From positions 1 to 23,941 of the forward strand of contig JBARRP010000040.1 in NCBI GenBank assembly GCA_049644285.1: a stretch of 23,941 bases of DNA, read 5' to 3'. The DNA is from CAVRXT01 sp049644285 (GTDB taxonomy: Bacteria > Acidobacteriota > Terriglobia > Acidiferrales > UBA7541). The position numbers and the translations under genes are program-made. Every line of letters begins with the position of its first letter. Position 1 is the first letter of the stretch. The notes beneath the pieces were generated by a model that saw only the letters and a list, made by a program, of their open reading frames with translations, was not told the origin of the DNA and did no database searches. Below, piece after piece: positions 1-7,326 of the stretch.

Positions 1-501
1 CGCCTTTCTCGTGGAGAGCCAAAGCACCTTCGATATGCATAAGAAAATGACGGGGCAGAGTTCGCGTGCCCAACCCGAGCGGGCGACCAAGGGCAGAGAA
101 GTCAGGAATCGGGAGAAGAAAAATGGCAGAAGAAAAGCACGCGGTTTCGATCAAACAGGGGTTGCGACAGAACCGCCTCGACTCCCTCGCCCGTCTGCGT
201 CGTCGCTGAGCTGAGCGCCGTCATGAGCCGCGCGTGCACAAAGCTGCCAGACTGCGGCGCGGTGTTGATTGAAGAGGCAGGTTCCAGAGTCAAAGGTTCG
301 GTTCCAAAATCGAGCGGTTCCTGAAGTTCAGCGAAATAGACCAGGGTTTTGAGGAGTTTGGTTGGGGCCATCTGATGCGTGCTGCGAGGGGTCTTACAAT
401 CTGACCTCTGCTTCGGATACCGCGAAGAGGACCGACGAACGCGAAGCGTGCGAGGCACGCGGTTCACCTCGCTGGCCGCTGTAAAACGGACGCAAGGCAT
501 T
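1..501. other. no confident gene
   Basis: I see no gene I can support here. A minus-strand open frame (102-500) and a plus-strand one (11-214) overlap each other, and neither has a recognisable domain. A 28-codon plus frame at 123-209, MAEEKHAV..., follows a purine-rich GGGAGAAGAAAA stretch that could act as a ribosome binding site, but nothing else supports it. Confidence 0.4.
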
Positions 502-789
502 TTACTCGTGCGACTTCTTGCGCCGCATCCTGCCCGTCAGGCCCAGTAGGCCGGCACTGAGCAGGAGCAAGCTGGTGGGTTCAGGGATGGAGGTGGGGGC
601 GATGGTCAGGGACAGGTCTTTACCACTGGAGAGCGTCCAAACGCTCCCGCCGATTGGGGGAGCGGGAAAGGAGTAGGTGCCCAGAATGAACGTTGGGGCC
701 GAAGTCGTCCCGGAGAAGAGTTGGGGACCAAATAGGGAAAAGAGGAGCGGAGATTCGGCGAAGTTGGACGCGCCACCGAAATCGACTGT
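502..789 (-). pseudogene. PEP-CTERM protein remnant (C-terminal part, no start)
   Basis: The minus-strand frame ending with TAA at 502-504 encodes a C-terminus of the form IPEPTSLLLLSAGLLG...GRMRRKKSHE. This is a textbook PEP-CTERM sorting signal: a PEP motif, a hydrophobic helix and an Arg/Lys-rich end, recognised by an exosortase. Upstream it reads as a plausible secreted beta-rich domain (VDFGGASNFAESPLLFSLFG, later FILGTYSFPAPPIGG). An in-frame stop at 790-792 closes the frame and there is no ATG, GTG or TTG inside it, so the signal peptide and N-terminal half are missing. I read it as a truncated gene. A frameshift or sequencing error is the alternative. The pilin gene ends 16 nt upstream on the same strand. 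Confidence 0.75.
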
Positions 790-805
790 TCAACAGCGGA
801 TTTAT

Positions 806-1090
806 TCAGACAGCCGAACACACTGTACGAAGGATTGCTCTCTTCACCGCGGATAGACTAAGCTCACTGATTTCGTCGTAGATCCTGTGGGCGTCCTTGA
901 GAACGGCACCACCACCGTGTCTCAGGCTCTGGAGTTTTACAACTGCGTTCGCGAACACGCCATTGATCGCAGTCGCGACCGCGCTTAGCGAGCCGATCGC
1001 CGCCAGGACGAGAAGGACCAACAGAAGGGCGTACTCCGTCAGGTCTTGACCTTCTTCCTCTCGCCAGAGCCTTTTCATGAGCTGCTTCAT
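806..1090 (-). CDS. Flp/Fap-type pilin with extended C-terminus
   Basis: This is a small type IVb (Flp) pilin. Residues 11-20 read EEEGQDLTEY, the prepilin-peptidase site: cleavage after Gly14 leaves Glu at +5 and Tyr at +6. A hydrophobic helix of about 22 residues follows. The start chosen is the ATG at 1088-1090, because GGAGG lies 7 nt upstream. The ATG two codons earlier is too close to that site, although the frame is open up to 1219. The predicted product is 94 aa, while Flp pilins are usually about 55-65. The family-like part ends near residue 55 (NAVVKLQS), and the remaining 40 residues or so have no obvious counterpart, so the native stop may have been lost. No tad assembly genes lie in the window. 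Confidence 0.85.
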   Translation of the reverse strand: MKQLMKRLWREEEGQDLTEYALLLVLLVLAAIGSLSAVATAINGVFANAVVKLQSLRHGGGAVLKDAHRIYDEISELSLSAVKRAILRTVCSAV

Positions 1091-1577
1091 GTCCATACCT
1101 CCGAAAGCCCTCTCGTAGAATGAATGAAACATGACACGGGGAACGGAACGCCGGGTGACTTTAGCAATTGCCTTACCATGGGAGTGATTCCCTACAATCC
1201 GCAACTGCATGTGTTTCAATCAGTCGGAGGGAGTATTCTCAGCCGTCCTAGCCTTAGTTGGTGCCAATCTACAGACAATTGAACATATGTGGAAGCGCGT
1301 TTCTCCTAGTGCGGCCTACGAACGGCCCGACCGGCGGCAGTCAGCGCACACCAAGTCCTCTCAGGGAGTTCTTCCCGCGTGACCCTGGTTGCTCCAATAA
1401 GATCCATTGCCCCCTTTTTTTCGGCGCCAACCCTCGGGCCATTTAGTAGCCCATCCAGAGTTCATCAATAGCTCATGCGCGGTGCATTGCTGTTTGTAGG
1501 CGGCGGCGCGAGAGTGTGCTCGGCAGGCGAGCCGATTTCGGGCCGCCGGATCAAAGGAGAAGGAAACGGAGAATCCC
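1091..1577. other. no gene seen; upstream region of two divergent genes
   Basis: This stretch separates the minus-strand pilin from the plus-strand small PEP-CTERM gene. Open frames here overlap one another and have no recognisable features. I could not identify a convincing sigma-70 or sigma-54 promoter by eye. Confidence 0.4.
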
Positions 1578-1787
1578 ATGAAAAGGCAAGCTCTTGCCGT
1601 GGCTCTCGCGTCACTGCTTTCCATCATCACAGTCGGCCAGTGTTATGCACAGCAGCGCGTTTTGGCGGCGAACATTCCCGAGCCGGCCACTCTCACCTTG
1701 TTCGGCACTGGCCTGCTCGGTCTGGCTGGACTTGCCAGGTTGCGCAGAGGGAAGAAGAAGAGTGCGTGGTATTGGGTTCGGAAGTGA
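1578..1787 (+). CDS. minimal PEP-CTERM protein (69 aa)
   Basis: The protein is almost nothing but two targeting signals. An N-terminal signal peptide (MKRQALAVALASLLSI..., likely cleavage after CYA or nearby, residues 22-24) is followed by about 8-10 residues and then a full PEP-CTERM signal: IPEPATLTLFGTGLLGLAGL and the basic run RLRRGKKK. AAAGGAGAAGG and GGAG lie just upstream of the ATG. PEP-CTERM proteins normally carry a substantial domain between the signals. Here the mature exported part would be only a few residues, so this is either a genuine minimal substrate or the product of an internal deletion. The exosortase at 21152-22048 is the obvious processing enzyme. Confidence 0.8.
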   Translation: MKRQALAVALASLLSIITVGQCYAQQRVLAANIPEPATLTLFGTGLLGLAGLARLRRGKKKSAWYWVRK

Positions 1788-1850
1788 TCCAACGCGCCGG
1801 AAGACGAGCAGAATACATCGAAGGGCTTGCCTTTCGAGCAGGGAGGCTTC

Positions 1851-2279
1851 CTAGTTCTGCGGAGATTTGGCCTCCCGTGGCCGTAAGTAATAGAGCAATC
1901 CGGCCAGCGCCAATCGGACCACGGAGCGCCCCCAAATCAGATAGCCTGCATAGAATCGCCGTATTTCCAATGTGTAAAGGGAAAGCAGCGGTGTTAGGGC
2001 CAGCACGCATAAGCCAACAATCAGAGCATTCACGATGGCAACGTTGCGCAGCGGGTCGCGGGAAGCAAAATACAGGAGAACGCCGAACATAAGGATCAGT
2101 CCACCCATCTCCTTAAACATCACAAGCAGTAACGTGGAGACTTCAGACTCGGGAGGTCGAAGAAGCAGCCTGATTATAAGCGGCTGGCCCCCAACGATCA
2201 TCACCAGACCTGCAACGCAGGCAAATACCGAGAGAAGACCCAGTATGATTCGCAAAGCACGATAACTCGTTCCCGGCAT
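1851..2279 (-). CDS. four-helix integral membrane protein, unknown function
   Basis: The 142-aa product has about four hydrophobic segments: near residues 9-30, 48-71 (ending FGVLLYFASRDP), 79-100, and a shorter one near 112-131. A basic tail follows. I recognise no catalytic motif or named family. The ATG at 2277-2279 was chosen because GGAGG lies 7 nt upstream; the frame remains open to 2354 but without a comparable ribosome site. The 3' end converges on the small PEP-CTERM gene, whose stop is about 64 nt away. It is probably a small inner-membrane protein of the kind found as conserved hypotheticals in Acidobacteriota. Confidence 0.7.
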   Translation of the reverse strand: MPGTSYRALRIILGLLSVFACVAGLVMIVGGQPLIIRLLLRPPESEVSTLLLVMFKEMGGLILMFGVLLYFASRDPLRNVAIVNALIVGLCVLALTPLLSLYTLEIRRFYAGYLIWGRSVVRLALAGLLYYLRPREAKSPQN

Positions 2280-2428
2280 GGGCGTACCTCCGTTAGAGCG
2301 AGGAATTGGAGCTACGGAGCCTTGTCGGATGCTACCCCCATGGCAGACATTCACTCAAGTGGCGATTCTAGGCTGCTGAAATGTTTCCGTTTCGAGCCGA
2401 CCATTTCAAAACCAAAACATTGCGAAGC

Positions 2429-2740
2429 CTACTGCCACGACCATGCCTCGAATACGCTTCCACACACCGAACACCGCCTGTGCAGGCCGCCGGCTTGGAA
2501 TTTATCGGACATCGGAGCAGCAACATTGCTGGCGAAGCATTTTGGGCATAGCGGCTGTTCGGGAAACGCCTTGTGGAAGTAGAAGGGATTCCTGAACCCG
2601 TATTCGTCACTCTTGAATCGCAACTTCTCGCGAAGTTCGCGGTTCTCGTCTTCGAGTTCTGAAGCGGACTGCTTCAATTCGCGCAGCTTGTCAACGCTTG
2701 CAAGGAAGAGTGCTCCGACAAATACATGTGGAGTTGGCAT
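2429..2740 (-). CDS. coiled-coil plus zinc-ribbon protein, unknown function
   Basis: The 103-aa product has a charged heptad-like stretch (residues about 17-43, ELEDENRELREKLRF) followed by a C-terminal zinc ribbon with Cys65-x2-Cys68 (CPKC) and Cys90-x2-Cys93 (CSVC). The segment between them, YGFRNPFYFHKAFPEQPLC, resembles the 'coil, then aromatic strand, then ribbon' layout of many small bacterial and phage-associated hypotheticals. The ribosome site is weak (an AGAGAA-type purine stretch about 12 nt upstream), so the start is less certain than the C-terminal domain. It may bind nucleic acid or protein. No specific role can be assigned, and its neighbours are unrelated. Confidence 0.65.
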   Translation of the reverse strand: MPTPHVFVGALFLASVDKLRELKQSASELEDENRELREKLRFKSDEYGFRNPFYFHKAFPEQPLCPKCFASNVAAPMSDKFQAGGLHRRCSVCGSVFEAWSWQ

Positions 2741-2903
2741 ATCGAAACCATTCTCTTTTGACTTGCGGAGCTAACACGCGCAAAGGGCAAGGCTTTTCCG
2801 CACGTGAGAAACGCGTGTCCGAATGGAGTAATTTTAATACTGGATGTCACTGGTGTTTTTGAAGGGCTTTGCAGAAATCGAATGACATGTACTCGGTGGG
2901 AAG

Positions 2904-2940
2904 ATTCCTCGGGCCAACTTGGCTGGTTGGCCCGAGGATT
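2904..2940 (-). terminator. stem-loop downstream of the VOC gene
   Basis: CCTCGGGCCAAC (2907-2918) and GTTGGCCCGAGG (2926-2937) pair perfectly around a 7-nt loop, and T2906/A2938 extends the stem to 13 bp. It lies about 50 nt after the stop of the minus-strand VOC gene. On that strand it is followed by AATCTTCCC, which is only weakly U-rich, so it may be a terminator or an mRNA-stabilising hairpin. Confidence 0.6.
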
Positions 2941-2987
2941 GACCATCATGCGGCTTTGAGCCGCGAAATCGCAAGCCACGGATAAGA

Positions 2988-3461
2988 CTAGCTCTGGCCA
3001 GCGGCCTTGGCAAAGAATGCAGCCGAGCGACGCTCCATCTCTTCCGGCGCAACATCCTCTTTGTGCGTAGCGACACCCCAATGGTGTCCGAACGGGTCCT
3101 TCAGCTTGCCGTAGCGATCCCCCCAGAACATGTCTTGCACCGGCATCTCCGCACGGGCGCCAGCCGCTAGGGCACTGTTGAAGACGGAATCAGCGTCCGG
3201 GACATACAGAAAGAGGTAACTGCTCGGAAGAGAGGACGCAGACGGGGCGACGGACATGCCAGGAAATTCGTCACCTAGGAATAAGGTGGAATCGCCGATC
3301 TTAAGTTCGGCGTGCATGATCTTGCCGTCCGGAGAGGGCATGCGCATCACCTCACGGGCGCCAAAGGCTTTCTTGTAGAACTCAATTGCTTGAGCGGCGT
3401 CGCGGCAGGTGAGCGCGGGAGTAACGGAATGATAGCCCTCAGGAATTGGTTTCACAGCCAT
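2988..3461 (-). CDS. VOC family (PhnB-like glyoxalase/bleomycin-resistance fold) protein
   Basis: The 157-aa protein has the vicinal-oxygen-chelate pattern of PhnB-like single-domain proteins. It starts IPEGYHSVTPALTCRDAAQA and continues with FYKKAFGA, a central HAELKIGDSTLFLGDE strand and the C-terminal DPFGHHWGVATH. His11, His50 and the C-terminal acidic/histidine cluster are candidate metal ligands. Such proteins are cytoplasmic dimers; family members act on varied small molecules or bind them, so the substrate is unknown. The ATG at 3459-3461 has GGAGG 6 nt upstream. The frame extends open to 3881, but that part has low-complexity, non-family sequence and is excluded. The length is normal for the family. 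Confidence 0.9.
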   Translation of the reverse strand: MAVKPIPEGYHSVTPALTCRDAAQAIEFYKKAFGAREVMRMPSPDGKIMHAELKIGDSTLFLGDEFPGMSVAPSASSLPSSYLFLYVPDADSVFNSALAAGARAEMPVQDMFWGDRYGKLKDPFGHHWGVATHKEDVAPEEMERRSAAFFAKAAGQS

Positions 3462-4043
3462 ATCGGGCCTCCTTTTCGTCTCGCGATATCCGTGCAGTTC
3501 AACCCAGCTGGGTGGAGGTGAAGTGCACGGCTCGCGGATTCTACAACCATGGGCCATGGGGAAGTCAACGGGAATTGCCGAGAAAAGCTGAGAGTTGATG
3601 CACGAAACCACAATTTCCTTCCGGCATGCATTCCTATCAGGAGCGATCTTTCTTTGTCCGCCAGGGAGAGACCCAAGACAAGCGTTTTCGACCCAAGACA
3701 ATGAAGAGCGCGGAACTGAAGTTCGGTGCTGGGCGGCCGTTGATCCGACGGGAGTATACTTTACGACACAGTCATAGACTTCTAACAATTTACTTCTTGA
3801 CGACGACACGCATCGGGAGTATCTGGCCATTGGTTGACGGGGAACGACCGGAGCTGCACACCTTTCCAGTGTAGCTTCCAATCGACACGCAAAAGCGATT
3901 TGCCGAAACGGAAGACGTGTTTCGCCTCACAGCTTCTCCGCGCAGACGAAGAATACTCGGCGGACGTTGATTTGACACCCAGCCACAAACGGTTCGCAAG
4001 CGAATTCTTGAAAGACGCGAATTTCTAGGAGAGGAGAAAAGAG
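3462..4043. other. 582-bp intergenic region, no gene seen
   Basis: Divergent upstream region between the VOC gene and the secreted-protein gene. Overlapping open frames occur on both strands but none has a ribosome site or a protein-like composition. The only structure noted is a 12-bp direct repeat at 3670-3701, listed separately. Confidence 0.45.
3670..3701. repeat. tandem 12-bp direct repeat
   Basis: GACCCAAGACAA occurs at 3670-3681 and again at 3690-3701, with 8 bp between the copies. The 20-bp centre-to-centre distance is close to two helical turns, as for a regulator bound on one DNA face. Position about 340 bp upstream of the secreted-protein gene makes an operator possible but unproven. 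Confidence 0.5.
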
Positions 4044-5801
4044 ATGAGCAAGAGGTGGGTTGGAGTAGTCCTGCTGTTGGTGTTTGTTCCGATCGCAACG
4101 GCATCAGCACAGAATGCCGCCCGTGAAGTCACCCATACACCCATAATCAAGCTTGGTACGTCTCGTCTGCAGAACGCACCAGCGGCGGTTCTGCTCGGGC
4201 CGATGAAGCCTCCACGCCAGGCCGACCACGAACCGGATCTGATTAAGGCGATGCGCGGCAGCATGCATGCGGCGGCGCCAAATATCAACCTGGAAATGCC
4301 GAAGGCGGAGACGAATGCGAGCGTCGTCAATGGAGGAACAGCGCTCACCTTTAATGGCCTCGACATCGTGGACCAAGAATTCGACAACAGGTTCGACCTC
4401 GAGCCGCCCGACCAGGGTCTGTGCGTCGGCAACGGCCTGATCATGGAAACTATCAACCTGGTGACGGCTGTGTACACGCAGTCCGGTTCGCGCGTCGTGG
4501 GTCCGGCGCCGTTGAATTTCTTCTTCGGCGTGCCCCGTGATTCTATCTCCGACCCACGATGCTATTTCGATCCGGGGACTTCGCGCTGGTTCATGACCAT
4601 CACTGACCCGTTTAGCGTGGACATCATCCCCGGCCGAAGCTTCGTGCTCCTCGCCGTGAGCTTCGACGCGAGCCCGCTCGACGGCTTCCTGCTCTTCGCT
4701 GTCGACACGACTGACGACGGCCTGGACGGCACCCCGTCTCATCCGGGCTGCACGTTCGGTGGACTTCCGACTCCGTGTTTCGGCGATGAGCCGCTGCTGG
4801 GAGCGGATGACAACGGCATCTACATAACCACGAACGAGTTCGGGTTTCTCACCGCCAACGGCACGCAAATCTACGCGATGTCAAAGGCGGCCCTTGAAAG
4901 CGGACTGTTGCCGGCCCTGGTACATCTGGCGAATATTCGGCTCGCCGAGGGAATCGCTTTCAGCGTTCAGCCCGCGACTTCGCCAGTGGTGGGGGGTGAG
5001 CCCAACAAAGGGACCGAGTACTTCATGAGCTCGCTCAACTTCATCGGCCGATCCGACAATCGCGTCGCCGTTTGGGCGCTGACGAATACCTCGTCGCTCA
5101 ACTCCGCTTCGCCCAACGTGAAACTTCAGCACGTACTCCTGAATACGAAGGTGTACGAGGAACCGTTTGGCGCCCAGCAGAAGAAGGGCCCCATCCCGCT
5201 CGGTACCCTCGTGGGCGATCCCGAAGAGTCGCTCAATCCGGACGACAACCGCATGCAGCAGGTGGTCTTCTCCGGCAATCTGCTCTACTCCGCGATTACC
5301 TCGACCATCTTTGACGGCAGCGAATTCGTCGACGGAATTCTGTACTTCATTGTGCAGCCGGGTTTCACCAATACCGGCAAGCTGACCGCCGCCCTCAAAA
5401 TAGACAACTACCTGACGGTCAAGGGAGAGAACCTCATCTATCCCGCGATCGGCATTTCGGACGACAACCAAGGCGCCATGGTGTTCACACTCGCCGGGCC
5501 AAACTTCTTCCCCAGCGCCGCGTTCGTCCGGTTGAATCAAACCGGCGCCCAGGGTGACGTGCACGTCGCTGCCGAGGGGGCCGCTCCCGACGACGGCTTC
5601 TCCGGTTACTTTTTCTTCCCATCAAACGAACAGCTTGCAGGACGCTGGGGTGACTACTCCGCGGCGGTGGCCGATGGCGAACACAACATCATTATTGCCA
5701 CTGAGTACATCTCGGGGCATCGAGTGAAACCTATACTCCCATTCGGGCCCGGCCTGGCCAACTGGAGCACTTCGATCAGCGCGATCCATGTAAGCGACTA
5801 A
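4044..5801 (+). CDS. large secreted protein of unknown function
   Basis: The 585-aa product has a clear signal peptide: SKRW, a hydrophobic core, then IATASAQ with likely cleavage after residue 22 or 23. The mature part is rich in Asn, Gly, Phe and beta-strand-like stretches. Motifs such as PPDQGLCVGNG, DPRCYFDPGTSRWFMT and ADDNGIYITTNEF recur in secreted hypothetical proteins I have seen in Acidobacteriota and Actinobacteria, and a beta-propeller-like fold is plausible. There is no PEP-CTERM, LPXTG or other C-terminal anchor (it ends SAIHVSD), so it is probably released or periplasmic. The start is well supported by AGGAGAGGAGAAAAGAG directly upstream. The gene stands alone, with a terminator 23 nt after its stop. 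Confidence 0.85.
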   Translation: MSKRWVGVVLLLVFVPIATASAQNAAREVTHTPIIKLGTSRLQNAPAAVLLGPMKPPRQADHEPDLIKAMRGSMHAAAPNINLEMPKAETNASVVNGGTALTFNGLDIVDQEFDNRFDLEPPDQGLCVGNGLIMETINLVTAVYTQSGSRVVGPAPLNFFFGVPRDSISDPRCYFDPGTSRWFMTITDPFSVDIIPGRSFVLLAVSFDASPLDGFLLFAVDTTDDGLDGTPSHPGCTFGGLPTPCFGDEPLLGADDNGIYITTNEFGFLTANGTQIYAMSKAALESGLLPALVHLANIRLAEGIAFSVQPATSPVVGGEPNKGTEYFMSSLNFIGRSDNRVAVWALTNTSSLNSASPNVKLQHVLLNTKVYEEPFGAQQKKGPIPLGTLVGDPEESLNPDDNRMQQVVFSGNLLYSAITSTIFDGSEFVDGILYFIVQPGFTNTGKLTAALKIDNYLTVKGENLIYPAIGISDDNQGAMVFTLAGPNFFPSAAFVRLNQTGAQGDVHVAAEGAAPDDGFSGYFFFPSNEQLAGRWGDYSAAVADGEHNIIIATEYISGHRVKPILPFGPGLANWSTSISAIHVSD

Positions 5802-5823
5802 CTGGCGCAGTTCCCTCCCCCGT

Positions 5824-5859
5824 GGGCCCCGCACCGTCGGTGCGGGGCCCTTCGTCTTT
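5824..5859 (+). terminator. intrinsic terminator of the secreted-protein gene
   Basis: A perfect 12-bp stem, GGGCCCCGCACC (5824-5835) with GGTGCGGGGCCC (5839-5850), encloses a 3-nt loop and is followed by TTCGTCTTT. It begins 23 nt after the TAA at 5799-5801. The U-tract is interrupted, but the position and stem strength fit a rho-independent terminator. Confidence 0.85.
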
Positions 5860-5972
5860 GCTCCGACGCTAAAACCTGAATTCCGAGGGTCGGGAACTCC
5901 ACACGGCGTTGCGTCTGCGCAGGCCCGGCCTCCCGCGCGCGGGTTCGACCAGAGCCACAGTACCTGGAGAGT

Positions 5973-6190
5973 TCACAAAGACTTCAGGAACTCGATGATG
6001 GCTTCTTGGTCCTCCCTCTTCAATTTTTCAAATCGCTGGCTCACATGGCTTGCCTCGCCGCGGTGCCGCAGGATCGCGTCGCGAAGTGTCAGGGATGCGC
6101 CATCGTGCATCAATCGCGGACGCAAGCGCACTCCCCACAAAGGGGCGGTGCATATCTTGTTCCGGCTGCTCTCGAAAACATGTCTCGAAA
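5973..6190 (-). pseudogene. C-terminal stump of a di-haem oxidoreductase (DUF1111)
   Basis: The last 60 residues or so of a minus-strand frame match the end of the DUF1111 di-haem thiol-oxidoreductase/cytochrome c peroxidase-like family: TAPLWGVRLRPRLMHDGASL, then DAILRHRGEA and the ending EAIIEFLKSL. The MHDG(A/E)SLTL...AILRH block is characteristic. Full proteins are several hundred residues and carry CxxCH haem sites, and none is present here. The open frame continues to 6260, but the sequence upstream of about 6190 no longer resembles the family, and no other minus-strand frame continues it. It is therefore a 3' remnant of an otherwise lost gene. The boundary at about 6190 is approximate. 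Confidence 0.75.
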
Positions 6191-6501
6191 GATACCCCGA
6201 CATCATTTGAAAGATTTTGTTCCCGTAGTGCTCCAATCTTCGCTGTTTTGTACCCTGCAACGCAATTCGATTTTACATTGTCACCACAGACTTATCCACG
6301 CAGCCGTGGACGGCGGAAGAGTTGATGCTTTCGCGAATGTCAACAGAGGGTTGAACCCGCCGGTTTGCTAATTACACGCACCAAGAGTGACTTTCACGGC
6401 GGGCTGAGGCTAGCCATGACCCGAAGCACCCACAACCCCACACGAGGGGGGTTCCGGGAATCTGTTCCGGTTGCCCCGACGACGAACTCTCTGGAGGAGC
6501 C
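6191..6501. other. no gene seen
   Basis: I see nothing beyond short overlapping frames between the oxidoreductase stump and the hypothetical gene starting at 6502. It may contain the latter's promoter, which I could not pick out. Confidence 0.35.
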
Positions 6502-7326
6502 ATGGCATCCGCAAGAAATCGAACTCCCCGTAATTCCTGCATTCCGCAACATCTTCCTCCGAGCAGCCACGTTGAGGGCGACAGCGGCTTACCAATTTGT
6601 ACGGCGGGCCGGTTGTTCCCCGACGGCGCGGCCATTGAGCTGGTCCGGGACGTCGACACAGATCGCCTCACTCTTCTGTTATTTGATGAGGGAAAGTGGC
6701 ATGTAGCGCGCCGCATAGAAACCCGAGGTCGAGTTTTCGAGCCCCTGGACGTTGACCCCTCGATCCCGCGCGCTTTGACATTGCCCACGAGATGTCGGCC
6801 GTACGGATCAACGCGCGAATTGTTCGCCGAAGTTTCCGGGCTGATTTCACGCGTCACTCGGCTTTCGGAAAGTATTGTGACGCAGATTGCATTCATCCTA
6901 TTTGCGACTTGGCTCGTGGATTGGCTGCCCACGGCGCCGTGCCTGTGGATCGTTGCCCCACCTACGGCCGCAAGCGGTGCGCTATTACAACTCCTGGGCC
7001 TGCTCTGCCGACGCGCCCTATTCGTGGCCGAGCTTACCATGGCGGGGCTGCGCTCCCTGCCAATGCAGTTGAAGCCGACGTTAGTGACCGAAGTTTCGAC
7101 AATAACGCCGGCCCTCATCGGGGTCCTCCGCGCTTCGAACCGGCAGGGTACGTACGTGGCCGCTCGTGACAAAATGCTCGATCTTTTTTTGCGCAAAAGT
7201 CGTGTTCGCGAAGCAGCCGCTCCGCGATCCGGCGTTGGCGGGGTTCCCACTCGAGATCGCGCTGGCTCCAACGCGCGAATACGTCCCACTGATGGATTTG
7301 GCAGAAGCCGAGCGGGTGGCCGCTGA
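6502..7326 (+). CDS. hypothetical protein, N-terminal part of a frameshifted gene
   Basis: The ATG follows GGAGGAGCC. The protein-like part runs to about residue 228: LFPDGAAIELVRDVD, LLLFDEGKWHVARRI, LDVDPSIPRALTLPTRCRPY and TWLVDWLPTAPCLWIVAPPT. After DKMLDLFL the frame turns into Arg/Gly-rich sequence (REAAAPRSGVGGVPTRD) that looks out of frame. At T7184-T7190, reading six T instead of seven would continue as DLFCAKVVFAKQPLRDPAL into the downstream frame, giving one protein of about 469 aa ending at 7912. The WIVAPPTAASGALLQLL stretch sits where helicase/ATPase relatives have a P-loop, but it has no GKT/S. A degenerate AAA/helicase-like fold is my inference; I cannot name the family. Confidence 0.6.
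   Translation: MASARNRTPRNSCIPQHLPPSSHVEGDSGLPICTAGRLFPDGAAIELVRDVDTDRLTLLLFDEGKWHVARRIETRGRVFEPLDVDPSIPRALTLPTRCRPYGSTRELFAEVSGLISRVTRLSESIVTQIAFILFATWLVDWLPTAPCLWIVAPPTAASGALLQLLGLLCRRALFVAELTMAGLRSLPMQLKPTLVTEVSTITPALIGVLRASNRQGTYVAARDKMLDLFLRKSRVREAAAPRSGVGGVPTRDRAGSNARIRPTDGFGRSRAGGR

Noticed and set aside
102..500. 132-codon minus-strand frame near the left edge
   Set aside because: No recognisable domain, no clear ribosome site, and an overlapping plus-strand frame; composition does not look protein-like.
4104..4868. 254-codon minus-strand frame inside the secreted-protein gene
   Set aside because: Arg/Val/Glu-rich antisense shadow of the real gene; no start signal or domain.
6372..7289. 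305-codon minus-strand frame
   Set aside because: Arg/Ser-rich shadow of the plus-strand hypothetical gene, which has a ribosome site and a protein-like sequence.
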